From NCBI GenBank assembly GCA_964623625.1, contig CAZUUJ010000041.1:1-32988 (forward strand): 32,988 nucleotides of DNA, read 5' to 3'. The stretch is from CAZLGM01 sp964623625 (GTDB lineage: Bacteria; Desulfobacterota; Desulfobulbia; Desulfobulbales; Desulfocapsaceae). A model generated the notes under the pieces. The model made no database searches, was not told the origin of the DNA, and saw nothing but the letters and a program-made list of their open reading frames with translations. The position numbers and the translations under genes are program-made. The first letter of the stretch is position 1, and each line of letters begins with the position of its first letter. Below, in pieces: positions 15,730 through 22,618 of the stretch.

Positions 15730-16971
15730 ATGAAAAATAAAAACGTAGACAATACCAGACGTAATTTTTTAAAAACCATCACCGCCGTTACCGCTTGCTC
15801 GATTCTTGCAGGAACCGGTGAAGGGGGACCGGTTCAAACAGCCCATGCTGTAACGCCATCGGCAAAGACTCCTCCAAAGAGTAAATACCCTCAGGTTCCC
15901 CGGCGTATCTTAGGTAAAACAGGTATTTCCGTCTCCGTATTAAATCACGGGCTGATGTATAATATCCTTGATAATCAAGCTGCCCTGAAACGTGGGCTTC
16001 TGCGGGGCATTGATTTCTGGGACACTGCCCACATGTATGCTGGCGGCAATTCCGAGTTGGGTGTCGGCAAATTTCTTTCCCGAAATTCCGGTAAACGCAA
16101 TTCCCTGTTTATCGTTTCAAAGGCATCCTATGCGTCTACCGTAGATGAGATAGAAGAGCGACTGAAAACCTCACTTGAAAGGATGAATACCGACTATATT
16201 GACCTCTATTTCGGTATTCACGCGCTGTCCGACCCTGATGATCTCAATAATGAGTTAAAAAGCTGGGCAATGGATGCCAAAAAACGTGGTCTCATTCGTT
16301 ATTTTGGTTTTTCCACCCATAGAAATATGGGTGATTGTCTGAAAAAAGCGGCCGAACTTGACTGGATCGACGCCATCATGACCCCCTACAATTTCCGGCT
16401 GATGCAGGACAACAGGCTCAACACAGCCATCGACCGCTGCCATGATGCCAATATCGGCCTGATTGCCATGAAGTCCCAGGCTAAAACAATTCGAAGCGAG
16501 CAGGACAAAAAACTCACCGATCACTTTCTCGCCTCCGGTTATACCGATGGACAGGCAAAGCTCAAAGCCGTTCTTGAAGACAAACGTTTTGCCTCCGTCT
16601 GCATTACCATGCAAAGCGGAGCCCTGCTGGTTTCCAACGTGGCAGCGGCTCTTGACAAGGTAAAGCTCTCTTCATCGGACAGAACAAAACTACACGAGCA
16701 TGCCGTGGCAACAAGTAACGATTTCTGCTCCGGATGCGGTGTTATCTGCGACCGAACAGTAGATGGAGCACCGATCAGCGATGTGATGCGATATCTCATG
16801 TACTATCATTCATATGGAGACAAAGAAAAGGCGAGGAGGCTGTTTGCTGAAATTGATCGCCGTGACAGAAAAAAACTGGCTGAAGCCGACTTTACCGCTA
16901 TCGAGCAGCGTTGTCCTCAGAATCTGCCAATCGGCCATCTTGTGCGGGAGGCTGTTGAACTGCTTGGATAA
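15730..16971 (+). CDS. Tat-exported aldo/keto reductase with a C-terminal iron-sulfur motif
   Basis: A 413-residue aldo/keto reductase preceded by a Tat signal (NTRRNFLKT, residues 8-16) ending near AHA. The AKR catalytic set is visible: Asp and Tyr in FWDTAHMY, Lys in VSKASY, and His in YFGIHAL. After the barrel comes FCSGCGVICDRTV, with a further cysteine in EQRCPQNLPIG, the C-x2-C-x3-C...C pattern of AKRs that bind a 4Fe-4S cluster. An excellent ribosome-binding site (AGAGGAGG) supports ATG 15730, not the open frame from 15700. Export outside the cytoplasm is unusual for an NADPH enzyme and suggests electrons from the neighbouring membrane polyferredoxin. The substrate is unknown. Confidence 0.9.
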   Translation: MKNKNVDNTRRNFLKTITAVTACSILAGTGEGGPVQTAHAVTPSAKTPPKSKYPQVPRRILGKTGISVSVLNHGLMYNILDNQAALKRGLLRGIDFWDTAHMYAGGNSELGVGKFLSRNSGKRNSLFIVSKASYASTVDEIEERLKTSLERMNTDYIDLYFGIHALSDPDDLNNELKSWAMDAKKRGLIRYFGFSTHRNMGDCLKKAAELDWIDAIMTPYNFRLMQDNRLNTAIDRCHDANIGLIAMKSQAKTIRSEQDKKLTDHFLASGYTDGQAKLKAVLEDKRFASVCITMQSGALLVSNVAAALDKVKLSSSDRTKLHEHAVATSNDFCSGCGVICDRTVDGAPISDVMRYLMYYHSYGDKEKARRLFAEIDRRDRKKLAEADFTAIEQRCPQNLPIGHLVREAVELLG

Positions 16972-17017
16972 AGAGGCTTTAGAGGAAGACAACGATGAAG
17001 TAAACTCCAGTAAACAA

Positions 17018-17080
17018 CCACGCGTGAAACGCGTGGCTTTGATTCCCGGCAAAGCCGGGGAGCAAATGTGCGCAGCACGT
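17018..17080. repeat. Three adjacent short hairpins between convergent genes
   Basis: CCACGCGT-GAA-ACGCGTGG (17018-17036) is followed by CCCGGC-AAA-GCCGGG (17045-17059) and then GTGC-GCA-GCAC nearby. Each has a perfect stem and a three-base loop. The run lies between the aldo/keto reductase and the convergent hydrolase. Without U-runs these do not look like ordinary terminators. They resemble REP-type or IS200/IS605-end hairpins, which is an inference. Confidence 0.55.
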
Positions 17081-17150
17081 ATGTTTTAATGAGCAGCGTT
17101 ATTCGCCGGCAATGACAAAATTGCACCATTCCGGGCTTTTTGCGAGTTTG

Positions 17151-17819
17151 TCACTCTTCAGCCAGAATGAAATCCGTTATATACAGATTTTCTTTCATTT
17201 CCCAGGCTAGTGTCGAGGTCGGCGTCTCGCCGTAATCATGACCCGGCCAGACTTTTGTTGTTGTCGGCAGCACCAGAATCTTTTCTTTAATCGATTGCAG
17301 CAGTGTCTGAAGTGAACCTCCGGTCAGGTCCGTTCTACCGACATCACCGACGAACAGAGTGTCGCCGGTAAACAGGTTGCCTTCCACCTGAAAGCAGACC
17401 GAGCCGGGAGTGTGGCCCGGAGTATGCAGGGTTCGGATTACCAGATCACCAACCTCAATTTTGCTGTCATTTTCCAACAGGATATCAGCACCACCCGGAG
17501 CGCTGAGCCCCAACTCTTTCTCAGAAATCATCTTAATCTCGCTTCGACTAAAGTGGAGGACATCCTCTTTATGCATGCAGACAGGAATATTCAGCAATTT
17601 CTTTAATTCCCTGTTGGCCAGGATATGGTCGGCATGACCGTGGGTATTGAGTATGTATTTGATCTGTAAGTCATTATCCTGCACATGTTGCAATATCCTG
17701 TTGCTCTCACCTCCCGGATCGATGATCACGCTCTGTTTTGTCCGGGAACAGGAAACGATATAGCAGTTTACCTGATAGCTTCCAACGACAATTTGTGTAA
17801 TATCAATAAGTTCGCTCAT
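17151..17819 (-). CDS. Metallo-beta-lactamase-fold hydrolase, glyoxalase II-like
   Basis: A 222-residue soluble MBL-fold hydrolase. It has the metal-binding THGHADH, a later histidine in HTPGHTPGSVCF, the aspartate in FTGDTLFVGDVGRTD and a final histidine in WPGHDYG, which is the full dinuclear metal set of the glyoxalase II/YcbL type. Such enzymes hydrolyse thioesters such as S-lactoylglutathione, but the true substrate cannot be told from sequence. It is the last gene of the minus-strand series that includes the DUF3179 selenoprotein and glucokinase. Confidence 0.93.
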   Translation of the reverse strand: MSELIDITQIVVGSYQVNCYIVSCSRTKQSVIIDPGGESNRILQHVQDNDLQIKYILNTHGHADHILANRELKKLLNIPVCMHKEDVLHFSRSEIKMISEKELGLSAPGGADILLENDSKIEVGDLVIRTLHTPGHTPGSVCFQVEGNLFTGDTLFVGDVGRTDLTGGSLQTLLQSIKEKILVLPTTTKVWPGHDYGETPTSTLAWEMKENLYITDFILAEE

Positions 17820-18010
17820 AGCTATACCTGAATCCGTGTGTATTCAATGAATATTTTTTTTACTACTCATAAAGCTCAGCCTAAGATGAGGGGCTGTCGA
17901 TTTGTCAGTCTTCCATGAGAAGGCTTGTCAAGAAGAGTTCGGCGTGACGAACCACTTTTAATCCATAACGTCTGGCTTCCATTCGCACTCTTTTTTTAGG
18001 CTTGCTACTT

Positions 18011-18667
18011 TTATCGTAAAAATGACGAAGAAGGATGGGCTGACTTCCATTTCTTCCAGGTGGTATCCTTGAAATCGATACCGGGCAGTACTCTGCCGAA
18101 ATATTTCCCCTGGATTCCCTTTAACGAGTCTTTTTCCGGATACCAGAGCGTTCCCGTTTCCCTGTCATAGAGGACGAATGTTCGTTTATAGGTCCAGCCT
18201 GAAGGGACGAGGGTCAGGGTCTGTCCGTCTATTGTACGGCTGTACACAGCCGTCAGATTCTGGAGTGGTCAGTAGGCGGCCGCGACAGGCTGGTTACCGA
18301 TTATACTGTTGGCAATCTCGTGACCGCTCAGTTTATTGACGGAATAGGCCTTGGCTTCACCTTCCCCGGAACCGATACCGATCACCCTGGTACTGGATCT
18401 GATTTCTTCGTTGCTCTCATCTGACAATTTGACGTCATCAAGCGGGGTAAACGCGTTTCGGCCAAGCCCGAACTCAAAATGTTTTGGTAAAAAACCAAGA
18501 GTTACCGCCTGGGAAATATCCCATTTTTCTCCGGTTCGATCGATAATAAATGTCTGCTGATTGTCGCCGACTACTTCGTTCCGGCATCCAATAACAAGTA
18601 GAATACACATGACCTGAACCAGCAGGAGCCAAAATTTCCGTTGTCCTTCTTTTATGTGATCATACAT
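18011..18667 (-). CDS. DUF3179 lipoprotein selenoprotein (TGA read as Sec133)
   Basis: Two open stretches on the minus strand lie in the same frame on either side of a single TGA at 18269-18271. Before it are the family-like stretches VIGIGSGEGEAKAYSVNKL and IGNQPVAAAY, and after it comes PLQNLTAVYSRTIDG and a normal DUF3179 C-terminus with VLYDRETGTLWYPE. DUF3179 proteins have Y-C-P-L-C at this point, so the TGA falls exactly on the first cysteine (Y-U-P-L-Q), while the second cysteine is glutamine. A SECIS-like hairpin follows 15 bases later. The joined protein has 218 residues, with a lipoprotein signal ending VIGC at Cys28. The ribosome-binding site AGGGA lies seven bases before ATG 18667. 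The family function is unknown, and the conserved cysteine suggests redox or metal chemistry. Pseudogenisation is the alternative. Confidence 0.88.
18236..18253 (-). promoter_or_regulatory. Bacterial SECIS hairpin for Sec133 of the DUF3179 protein
   Basis: Read on the minus strand, ACGGCTG-TGTA-CAGCCGT is a perfect 7-bp stem (8 bp if the closing T-A pair forms) whose loop carries G-U at its tip, the SelB recognition feature. It begins 15 bases after the TGA, and the loop lies 22 bases after it, close to the E. coli fdhF spacing. Confidence 0.8.
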
Positions 18668-18750
18668 CTCTGAATCCCTGATGAAATTTGTTGTTTGTTC
18701 TATTAACCTATTGATATGTTAAAAAGTTATTGTGTAATACAACGCTAATT

Positions 18751-19791
18751 TTATTGGATAACTCTCCCTTTGTCGAATCCATCAGCTCTGCGGGCAAGTT
18801 CAAAGCCATGATGGGCAGCACCCAGTAGCGGCGCCCTTCTATTGACAATCACCTTAACCGGCACCTTTTTTAATAGTCCACGATATCGTCCCTTATCGAC
18901 AAAACTATCGATAAATCGCCCCTCGGTTAACTTTTCCAGAATTTGAGGAACAATCCCTCCTCCAAGATAGAGCCCTCCGGTTGCCATACCGGCAAGCGTA
19001 AGATTTCCGGCAGCGGCCCCCATAATCGACACAAACAGATCAAGGGCCTTTTCACATTGAACATCACGGGCCGCCATACCGTTTTCACTTATAACCTTCG
19101 CCGGATCACTGTTTTCCATTTGCTCCGTCAGCCAATCAGGTTCCCGGGAAAAGCCCGACTCCTTCAACCAGCTGTAAATATTCACCAATCCCATCCCGCT
19201 GACCAAACGTTCATAGCTGACATGGCCAAAACGCTTTCGCAGAAATCTGTACAGATGAACCTGTTCATCGTCCTTAGGGCCAAAATCTATATGACCACCT
19301 TCAGATGGCTGCGGCCGATACCGGCCGTCGACATAGGGGATCAGGCTCATTCCCAGTCCTGTTCCGGGAGACATCAATGCTCTCGGGTGCCCGATAAGGC
19401 TTTTACGGGTGTTCAATGAATAGAGATCGCTCTCGGCAAGAACCGGGATAGACAGGGCCGTTGCCACCAGGTCATTGACCAAAGCAACATCGATCAGACC
19501 AAATTGTTTTTTCAGATCGACATCTTTGATCAACCAGGGAAGATTTGTCGTTTTTACCTGCCCATCCAGCACCGGTCCCGCAACTCCGAAACAGCCAAAT
19601 TCGATCCGACTGTCCTGGCCTGCCAAAAAATCTTCAATCAGCTCTTGCAGCCCCGAATATTCTTTGCTCGCATAGGTGGCAAACCCTTGGAGAACAGGAA
19701 TGTTTAAATCTTCTGTAAAGAGGCCGAGGTTAGTTTTTGTGCCGCCGATATCTCCGGCCAGAATAATAGTCGTATTATGAGGTGGACCCAT
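18751..19791 (-). CDS. glk: Glucokinase
   Basis: A 346-residue ATP-dependent glucokinase of the bacterial Glk family, which phosphorylates glucose to glucose-6-phosphate. It has the N-terminal phosphate-binding motif LAGDIGGTKTNLGLF, the VNDL motif, GTGLGMSLI, and the glucose-binding PSEGGHIDFGP. The start MGPPHNT follows a good ribosome-binding site (AAAGGAAAG). It lies on the same strand as pgl, 83 bases downstream of it, and diverges from the operon carrying zwf and gnd, so it supplies the oxidative pentose-phosphate branch encoded here. Confidence 0.95.
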   Translation of the reverse strand: MGPPHNTTIILAGDIGGTKTNLGLFTEDLNIPVLQGFATYASKEYSGLQELIEDFLAGQDSRIEFGCFGVAGPVLDGQVKTTNLPWLIKDVDLKKQFGLIDVALVNDLVATALSIPVLAESDLYSLNTRKSLIGHPRALMSPGTGLGMSLIPYVDGRYRPQPSEGGHIDFGPKDDEQVHLYRFLRKRFGHVSYERLVSGMGLVNIYSWLKESGFSREPDWLTEQMENSDPAKVISENGMAARDVQCEKALDLFVSIMGAAAGNLTLAGMATGGLYLGGGIVPQILEKLTEGRFIDSFVDKGRYRGLLKKVPVKVIVNRRAPLLGAAHHGFELARRADGFDKGRVIQ

Positions 19792-19874
19792 GAATCTTTC
19801 CTTTTATGATAAACCTACACCAAATAACTTCCCAGAACAGCAGGCCGGTTATTTCATTCCTGAATCCGTGAGCA

Positions 19875-20639
19875 TCACTCAGAAGCGGCTATAGGCAACA
19901 TTCCAGCGGCATCCCGGTCGACCAGCCAACTCAGTTTGCCATCTTCCGGCTTGACATTCTGGATGGGATAGTTTTTTTCAGGTTGACTGAAAATCTCTTC
20001 AAGGGTGACTGCTTTGGCCCGGCCACTGACAGGGATCACGATATGTTTTGCCCGATTGATCAGCGGCAGCGTCATAGTCAGTCGATCAACATTCGGATTG
20101 CCGCCGCGAACAGCCAGAATAAGCTTTCCCTTATCCCACAATTCTTCCTGACCCGGAAAAAGCGATGCCGTATGGCCATCTGTTCCAATACCAAGGAATA
20201 CGCAGTCAAATCGGGGTAGCTCATCTCCCGGTGCGGCAAAAACAGACCGGATTGTCTGCTCATATTCAATGGCTCCCGTTTTCGGCAGGGTTGTCACCGG
20301 CATAGGATAGACCTGATCCGGTTGAAGATCGACACGGGAAAGAAAATCATCATCCGCGGCACCGAAATTGGAAGCCGGATCGTCATGGGGAACGCAGCGA
20401 TCATCCACCCAGAAGATGTTCACCGACTGCCATGGGATCTGCGGCCCAAACGGTTCCATGCAAAGCAGTCTATGGGCCAATCTGGGTGTTGAACCACCGG
20501 AAATAGCAACCATGAACCGGCCTCTGTGCTCAACGGACTTTACAGCCTCCCGGACAAACAACTGCGCCACAGCCTCTGCAAGATATTCAGGATTCTCATA
20601 GATTTCCACTTCCGGATAGCTGTTCATATCCCTTCCCAT
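19875..20639 (-). CDS. pgl: 6-phosphogluconolactonase (SOL/DevB type)
   Basis: A 254-residue lactonase that opens 6-phosphoglucono-delta-lactone to 6-phosphogluconate, the second step of the oxidative pentose-phosphate pathway. It has the typical MVAISGGSTPR, FWVDDRCVP with SNFGAADDDFL, GIGTDGHTASLFPG and the late ITVPVSGRAKA-like stretch. Two starts are possible: ATG 20639, and MNSYPE at 20627, which has GAAGGG close by. It sits between glk and a DUF547 gene on the same strand and completes the set with zwf and gnd across the divergent gap. Confidence 0.95.
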   Translation of the reverse strand: MGRDMNSYPEVEIYENPEYLAEAVAQLFVREAVKSVEHRGRFMVAISGGSTPRLAHRLLCMEPFGPQIPWQSVNIFWVDDRCVPHDDPASNFGAADDDFLSRVDLQPDQVYPMPVTTLPKTGAIEYEQTIRSVFAAPGDELPRFDCVFLGIGTDGHTASLFPGQEELWDKGKLILAVRGGNPNVDRLTMTLPLINRAKHIVIPVSGRAKAVTLEEIFSQPEKNYPIQNVKPEDGKLSWLVDRDAAGMLPIAASE

Positions 20640-20684
20640 AGCCGCAAAGCACCTTAAAATGTCTGTGTCCCGGTTTTCGGCCCC

Positions 20685-21443
20685 CTATTTCCCGTTCAGT
20701 GACCAGTCATAGTCAAGATAATCGATCTTTATCCTGTTTTTTCTCTCTTTAAGTAACGTCTTCAGCTCGTTATCACCGTATTGGAGAAAAAATGAAAGGA
20801 TATCACTATTAAAATCTTTACTGAACCATTTGAATATTGAACTGACATGGAGAATGTCATTTTTAAAGTAATTCATTTGTCGATCATTGATAAAGCGGTT
20901 TGTCACCTCGTTGAGCTGTTGATCGAGTTTATTGGCGGTATACGGTGTGTTCTTAAGAGGCGGGCAGCTCTTGGAAGCGCAGTTTACAGCAAAATGGACT
21001 CGGGGATCTTTAAACCGGGGACGAAGAATATCATGTTCGATATGGTCCAGACTGACCAAGTTGCCATCGATACGGCAAATCTTCTTTTTCCATGGACTTT
21101 TAAAAAAAGTTCCCAGTTCCTTGATGGAACGAACTCCGGGATAATTATCTAAAATGAGCTTGATCGTCCAGCCGTTATAGGCGTTGATGAAAAAGGCAAA
21201 TTGTTCTTGCCTGTCCAGTCCAGTGCTATCGATTACTGCCAAAGAATCCAGATATTTCTCAAGGAGCGCTGTTCGCTTTTTCAAAGCTGAGTAATCGACC
21301 TCTCCATCTACTACAGCGCCATCAAGAAACTGTTGGAACAGCCCATGGTCGACTACATTGGCAGCCGACACCCTGCCACCAGTCAACAACACCATTACCA
21401 CAAAAGAGAATGCCCATAAGGCGAAATGTCTGCTTTTCATCAT
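20685..21443 (-). CDS. Exported DUF547 protein
   Basis: A 252-residue protein with a signal peptide (about residues 1-27, ending RVSAA). The mature part matches DUF547: VDYSALKK near the start, the core FFINAYNGWTIKLILDNYPGV, then the family signature VHFAVNCASKSCPPL, and YTANKLDQQL. DUF547 proteins are widespread and uncharacterised, with conserved histidine and cysteines. It is the first gene of the minus-strand series that continues with pgl and glk, but nothing links it to sugar metabolism directly. Confidence 0.88.
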   Translation of the reverse strand: MMKSRHFALWAFSFVVMVLLTGGRVSAANVVDHGLFQQFLDGAVVDGEVDYSALKKRTALLEKYLDSLAVIDSTGLDRQEQFAFFINAYNGWTIKLILDNYPGVRSIKELGTFFKSPWKKKICRIDGNLVSLDHIEHDILRPRFKDPRVHFAVNCASKSCPPLKNTPYTANKLDQQLNEVTNRFINDRQMNYFKNDILHVSSIFKWFSKDFNSDILSFFLQYGDNELKTLLKERKNRIKIDYLDYDWSLNGK

Positions 21444-21890
21444 ATCGATTCAACCTCTGTTTATTTATACTCTTCCGATAACCTGAATTTTCCAAGCACC
21501 CACACAAACATTCTTGGAAATTTCGCCACCGTCTTATGTACAACTTTATATCGATTGATAGTGAAATAAAAATAACGAAACTCTCACATTTAATAAAGAA
21601 GTTGCATCAGCGCTCCTCCATTTTTATTATAAAATTTTCTGACTACCACAAAAATTCAGTAATCTGTTAACAATAAGTCGGTTGGTTGGTGTGATATTAT
21701 CAAATAAGCAGTAATTCTTGACCGGAGGCTAGCCTGGCAAATGGCCGACCTCACCTAATCTGAACTTTATGGGTAATCAAATAGAACTTAAACCAAACGT
21801 GGCCTCATTGGCGGACTTTATCATATCGAGGAAGGTTCACTGTCCCCACTTTAAATCTAAAAATGCAAGAATAATCAAAAGAAATTAGTC
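21444..21890. other. Intergenic region between DUF547 and the response-regulator operon
   Basis: These 447 bases separate divergent transcripts and hold their promoters. I see no gene, RNA gene or convincing -35/-10 pair. A loose hairpin is possible at 21726-21753 (GAGG...CCTC). This is the most likely place for direct repeats bound by the response regulator, but I could not pick one out. Confidence 0.4.
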
Positions 21891-22595
21891 ATGAATAAGA
21901 ACATCCTGGTGGTTGAAGACGATTCCGATCTTGCACGCTTATTACAAGTCCACTTGACCGACCTCGGTTTCGATGTCGACATCCTCTTTGACGGTCTTTC
22001 GGCCTGGAACTCGTTACAGCAGAAATCTTACGACCTTATCATACTGGATATCATGATGCCCGGCATCAACGGACTCGATCTGTGCGGCAAAATTCGCGCA
22101 CGATCGCCCTATATACCGATTATCATGCTGACTGCACGCTCCAGCGAGCTTGACCGGGTAATGGGTCTGGACCAGGGCGCCGACGACTATCTGACAAAAC
22201 CGTTTTCAATCAAGGAACTGCTTGCCCGGGTAAAAGCGATTTTCAGAAGGGTTGAGGCTTTACCCACCAAAGAGAAGAGCAATAATAACAAGATCATCCA
22301 GGCCAATTCTCTGACAATTGATCCCAAGAAAAGGATGGTCACCGATAATGGCGAAAATCTCAATCTTACTGCCAAGGAATTTGATCTCCTTTACCACTTT
22401 GCTTCCAACCCTGGAAGAGTCTATACCAGAGCCGAACTCCTTGAGCAGGTGTGGGGATACAGCCATTCAGGATATGATCACACCGTCAACTCCCATATCA
22501 ATCGGTTGCGGGCTAAAATTGAACAGAACCCTGCAAAACCGCACTATATCCTCACCGTCTGGGGAGTCGGATACAAGTTTTATGAAGAGGACTAA
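21891..22595 (+). CDS. OmpR/PhoB-family response regulator
   Basis: A 234-residue two-component regulator. The receiver domain has the acidic pair EDD (9-11), phospho-acceptor Asp53 in IILDIMMPG, the threonine in MLTARS, and the lysine in YLTKPF. The C-terminal winged-helix DNA-binding domain begins near residue 135 and ends GVGYKFYEED. It is the first gene of an operon with GH15, gnd and zwf, whose last gene is the histidine kinase at 27187. That kinase is the obvious partner, and the regulator probably controls its own operon. Confidence 0.95.
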   Translation: MNKNILVVEDDSDLARLLQVHLTDLGFDVDILFDGLSAWNSLQQKSYDLIILDIMMPGINGLDLCGKIRARSPYIPIIMLTARSSELDRVMGLDQGADDYLTKPFSIKELLARVKAIFRRVEALPTKEKSNNNKIIQANSLTIDPKKRMVTDNGENLNLTAKEFDLLYHFASNPGRVYTRAELLEQVWGYSHSGYDHTVNSHINRLRAKIEQNPAKPHYILTVWGVGYKFYEED

Positions 22596-22618
22596 AAAGG
22601 CAATCAGAGAGGACACTT

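Noticed and set aside
17884..18010. A frame shifted relative to the DUF3179 gene continues past its stop with a basic stretch (KKRVRMEARRYGLK).
   Set aside because: The TAA after SSSFLR is in the correct DUF3179 frame, and a frameshifted extension has no family support.
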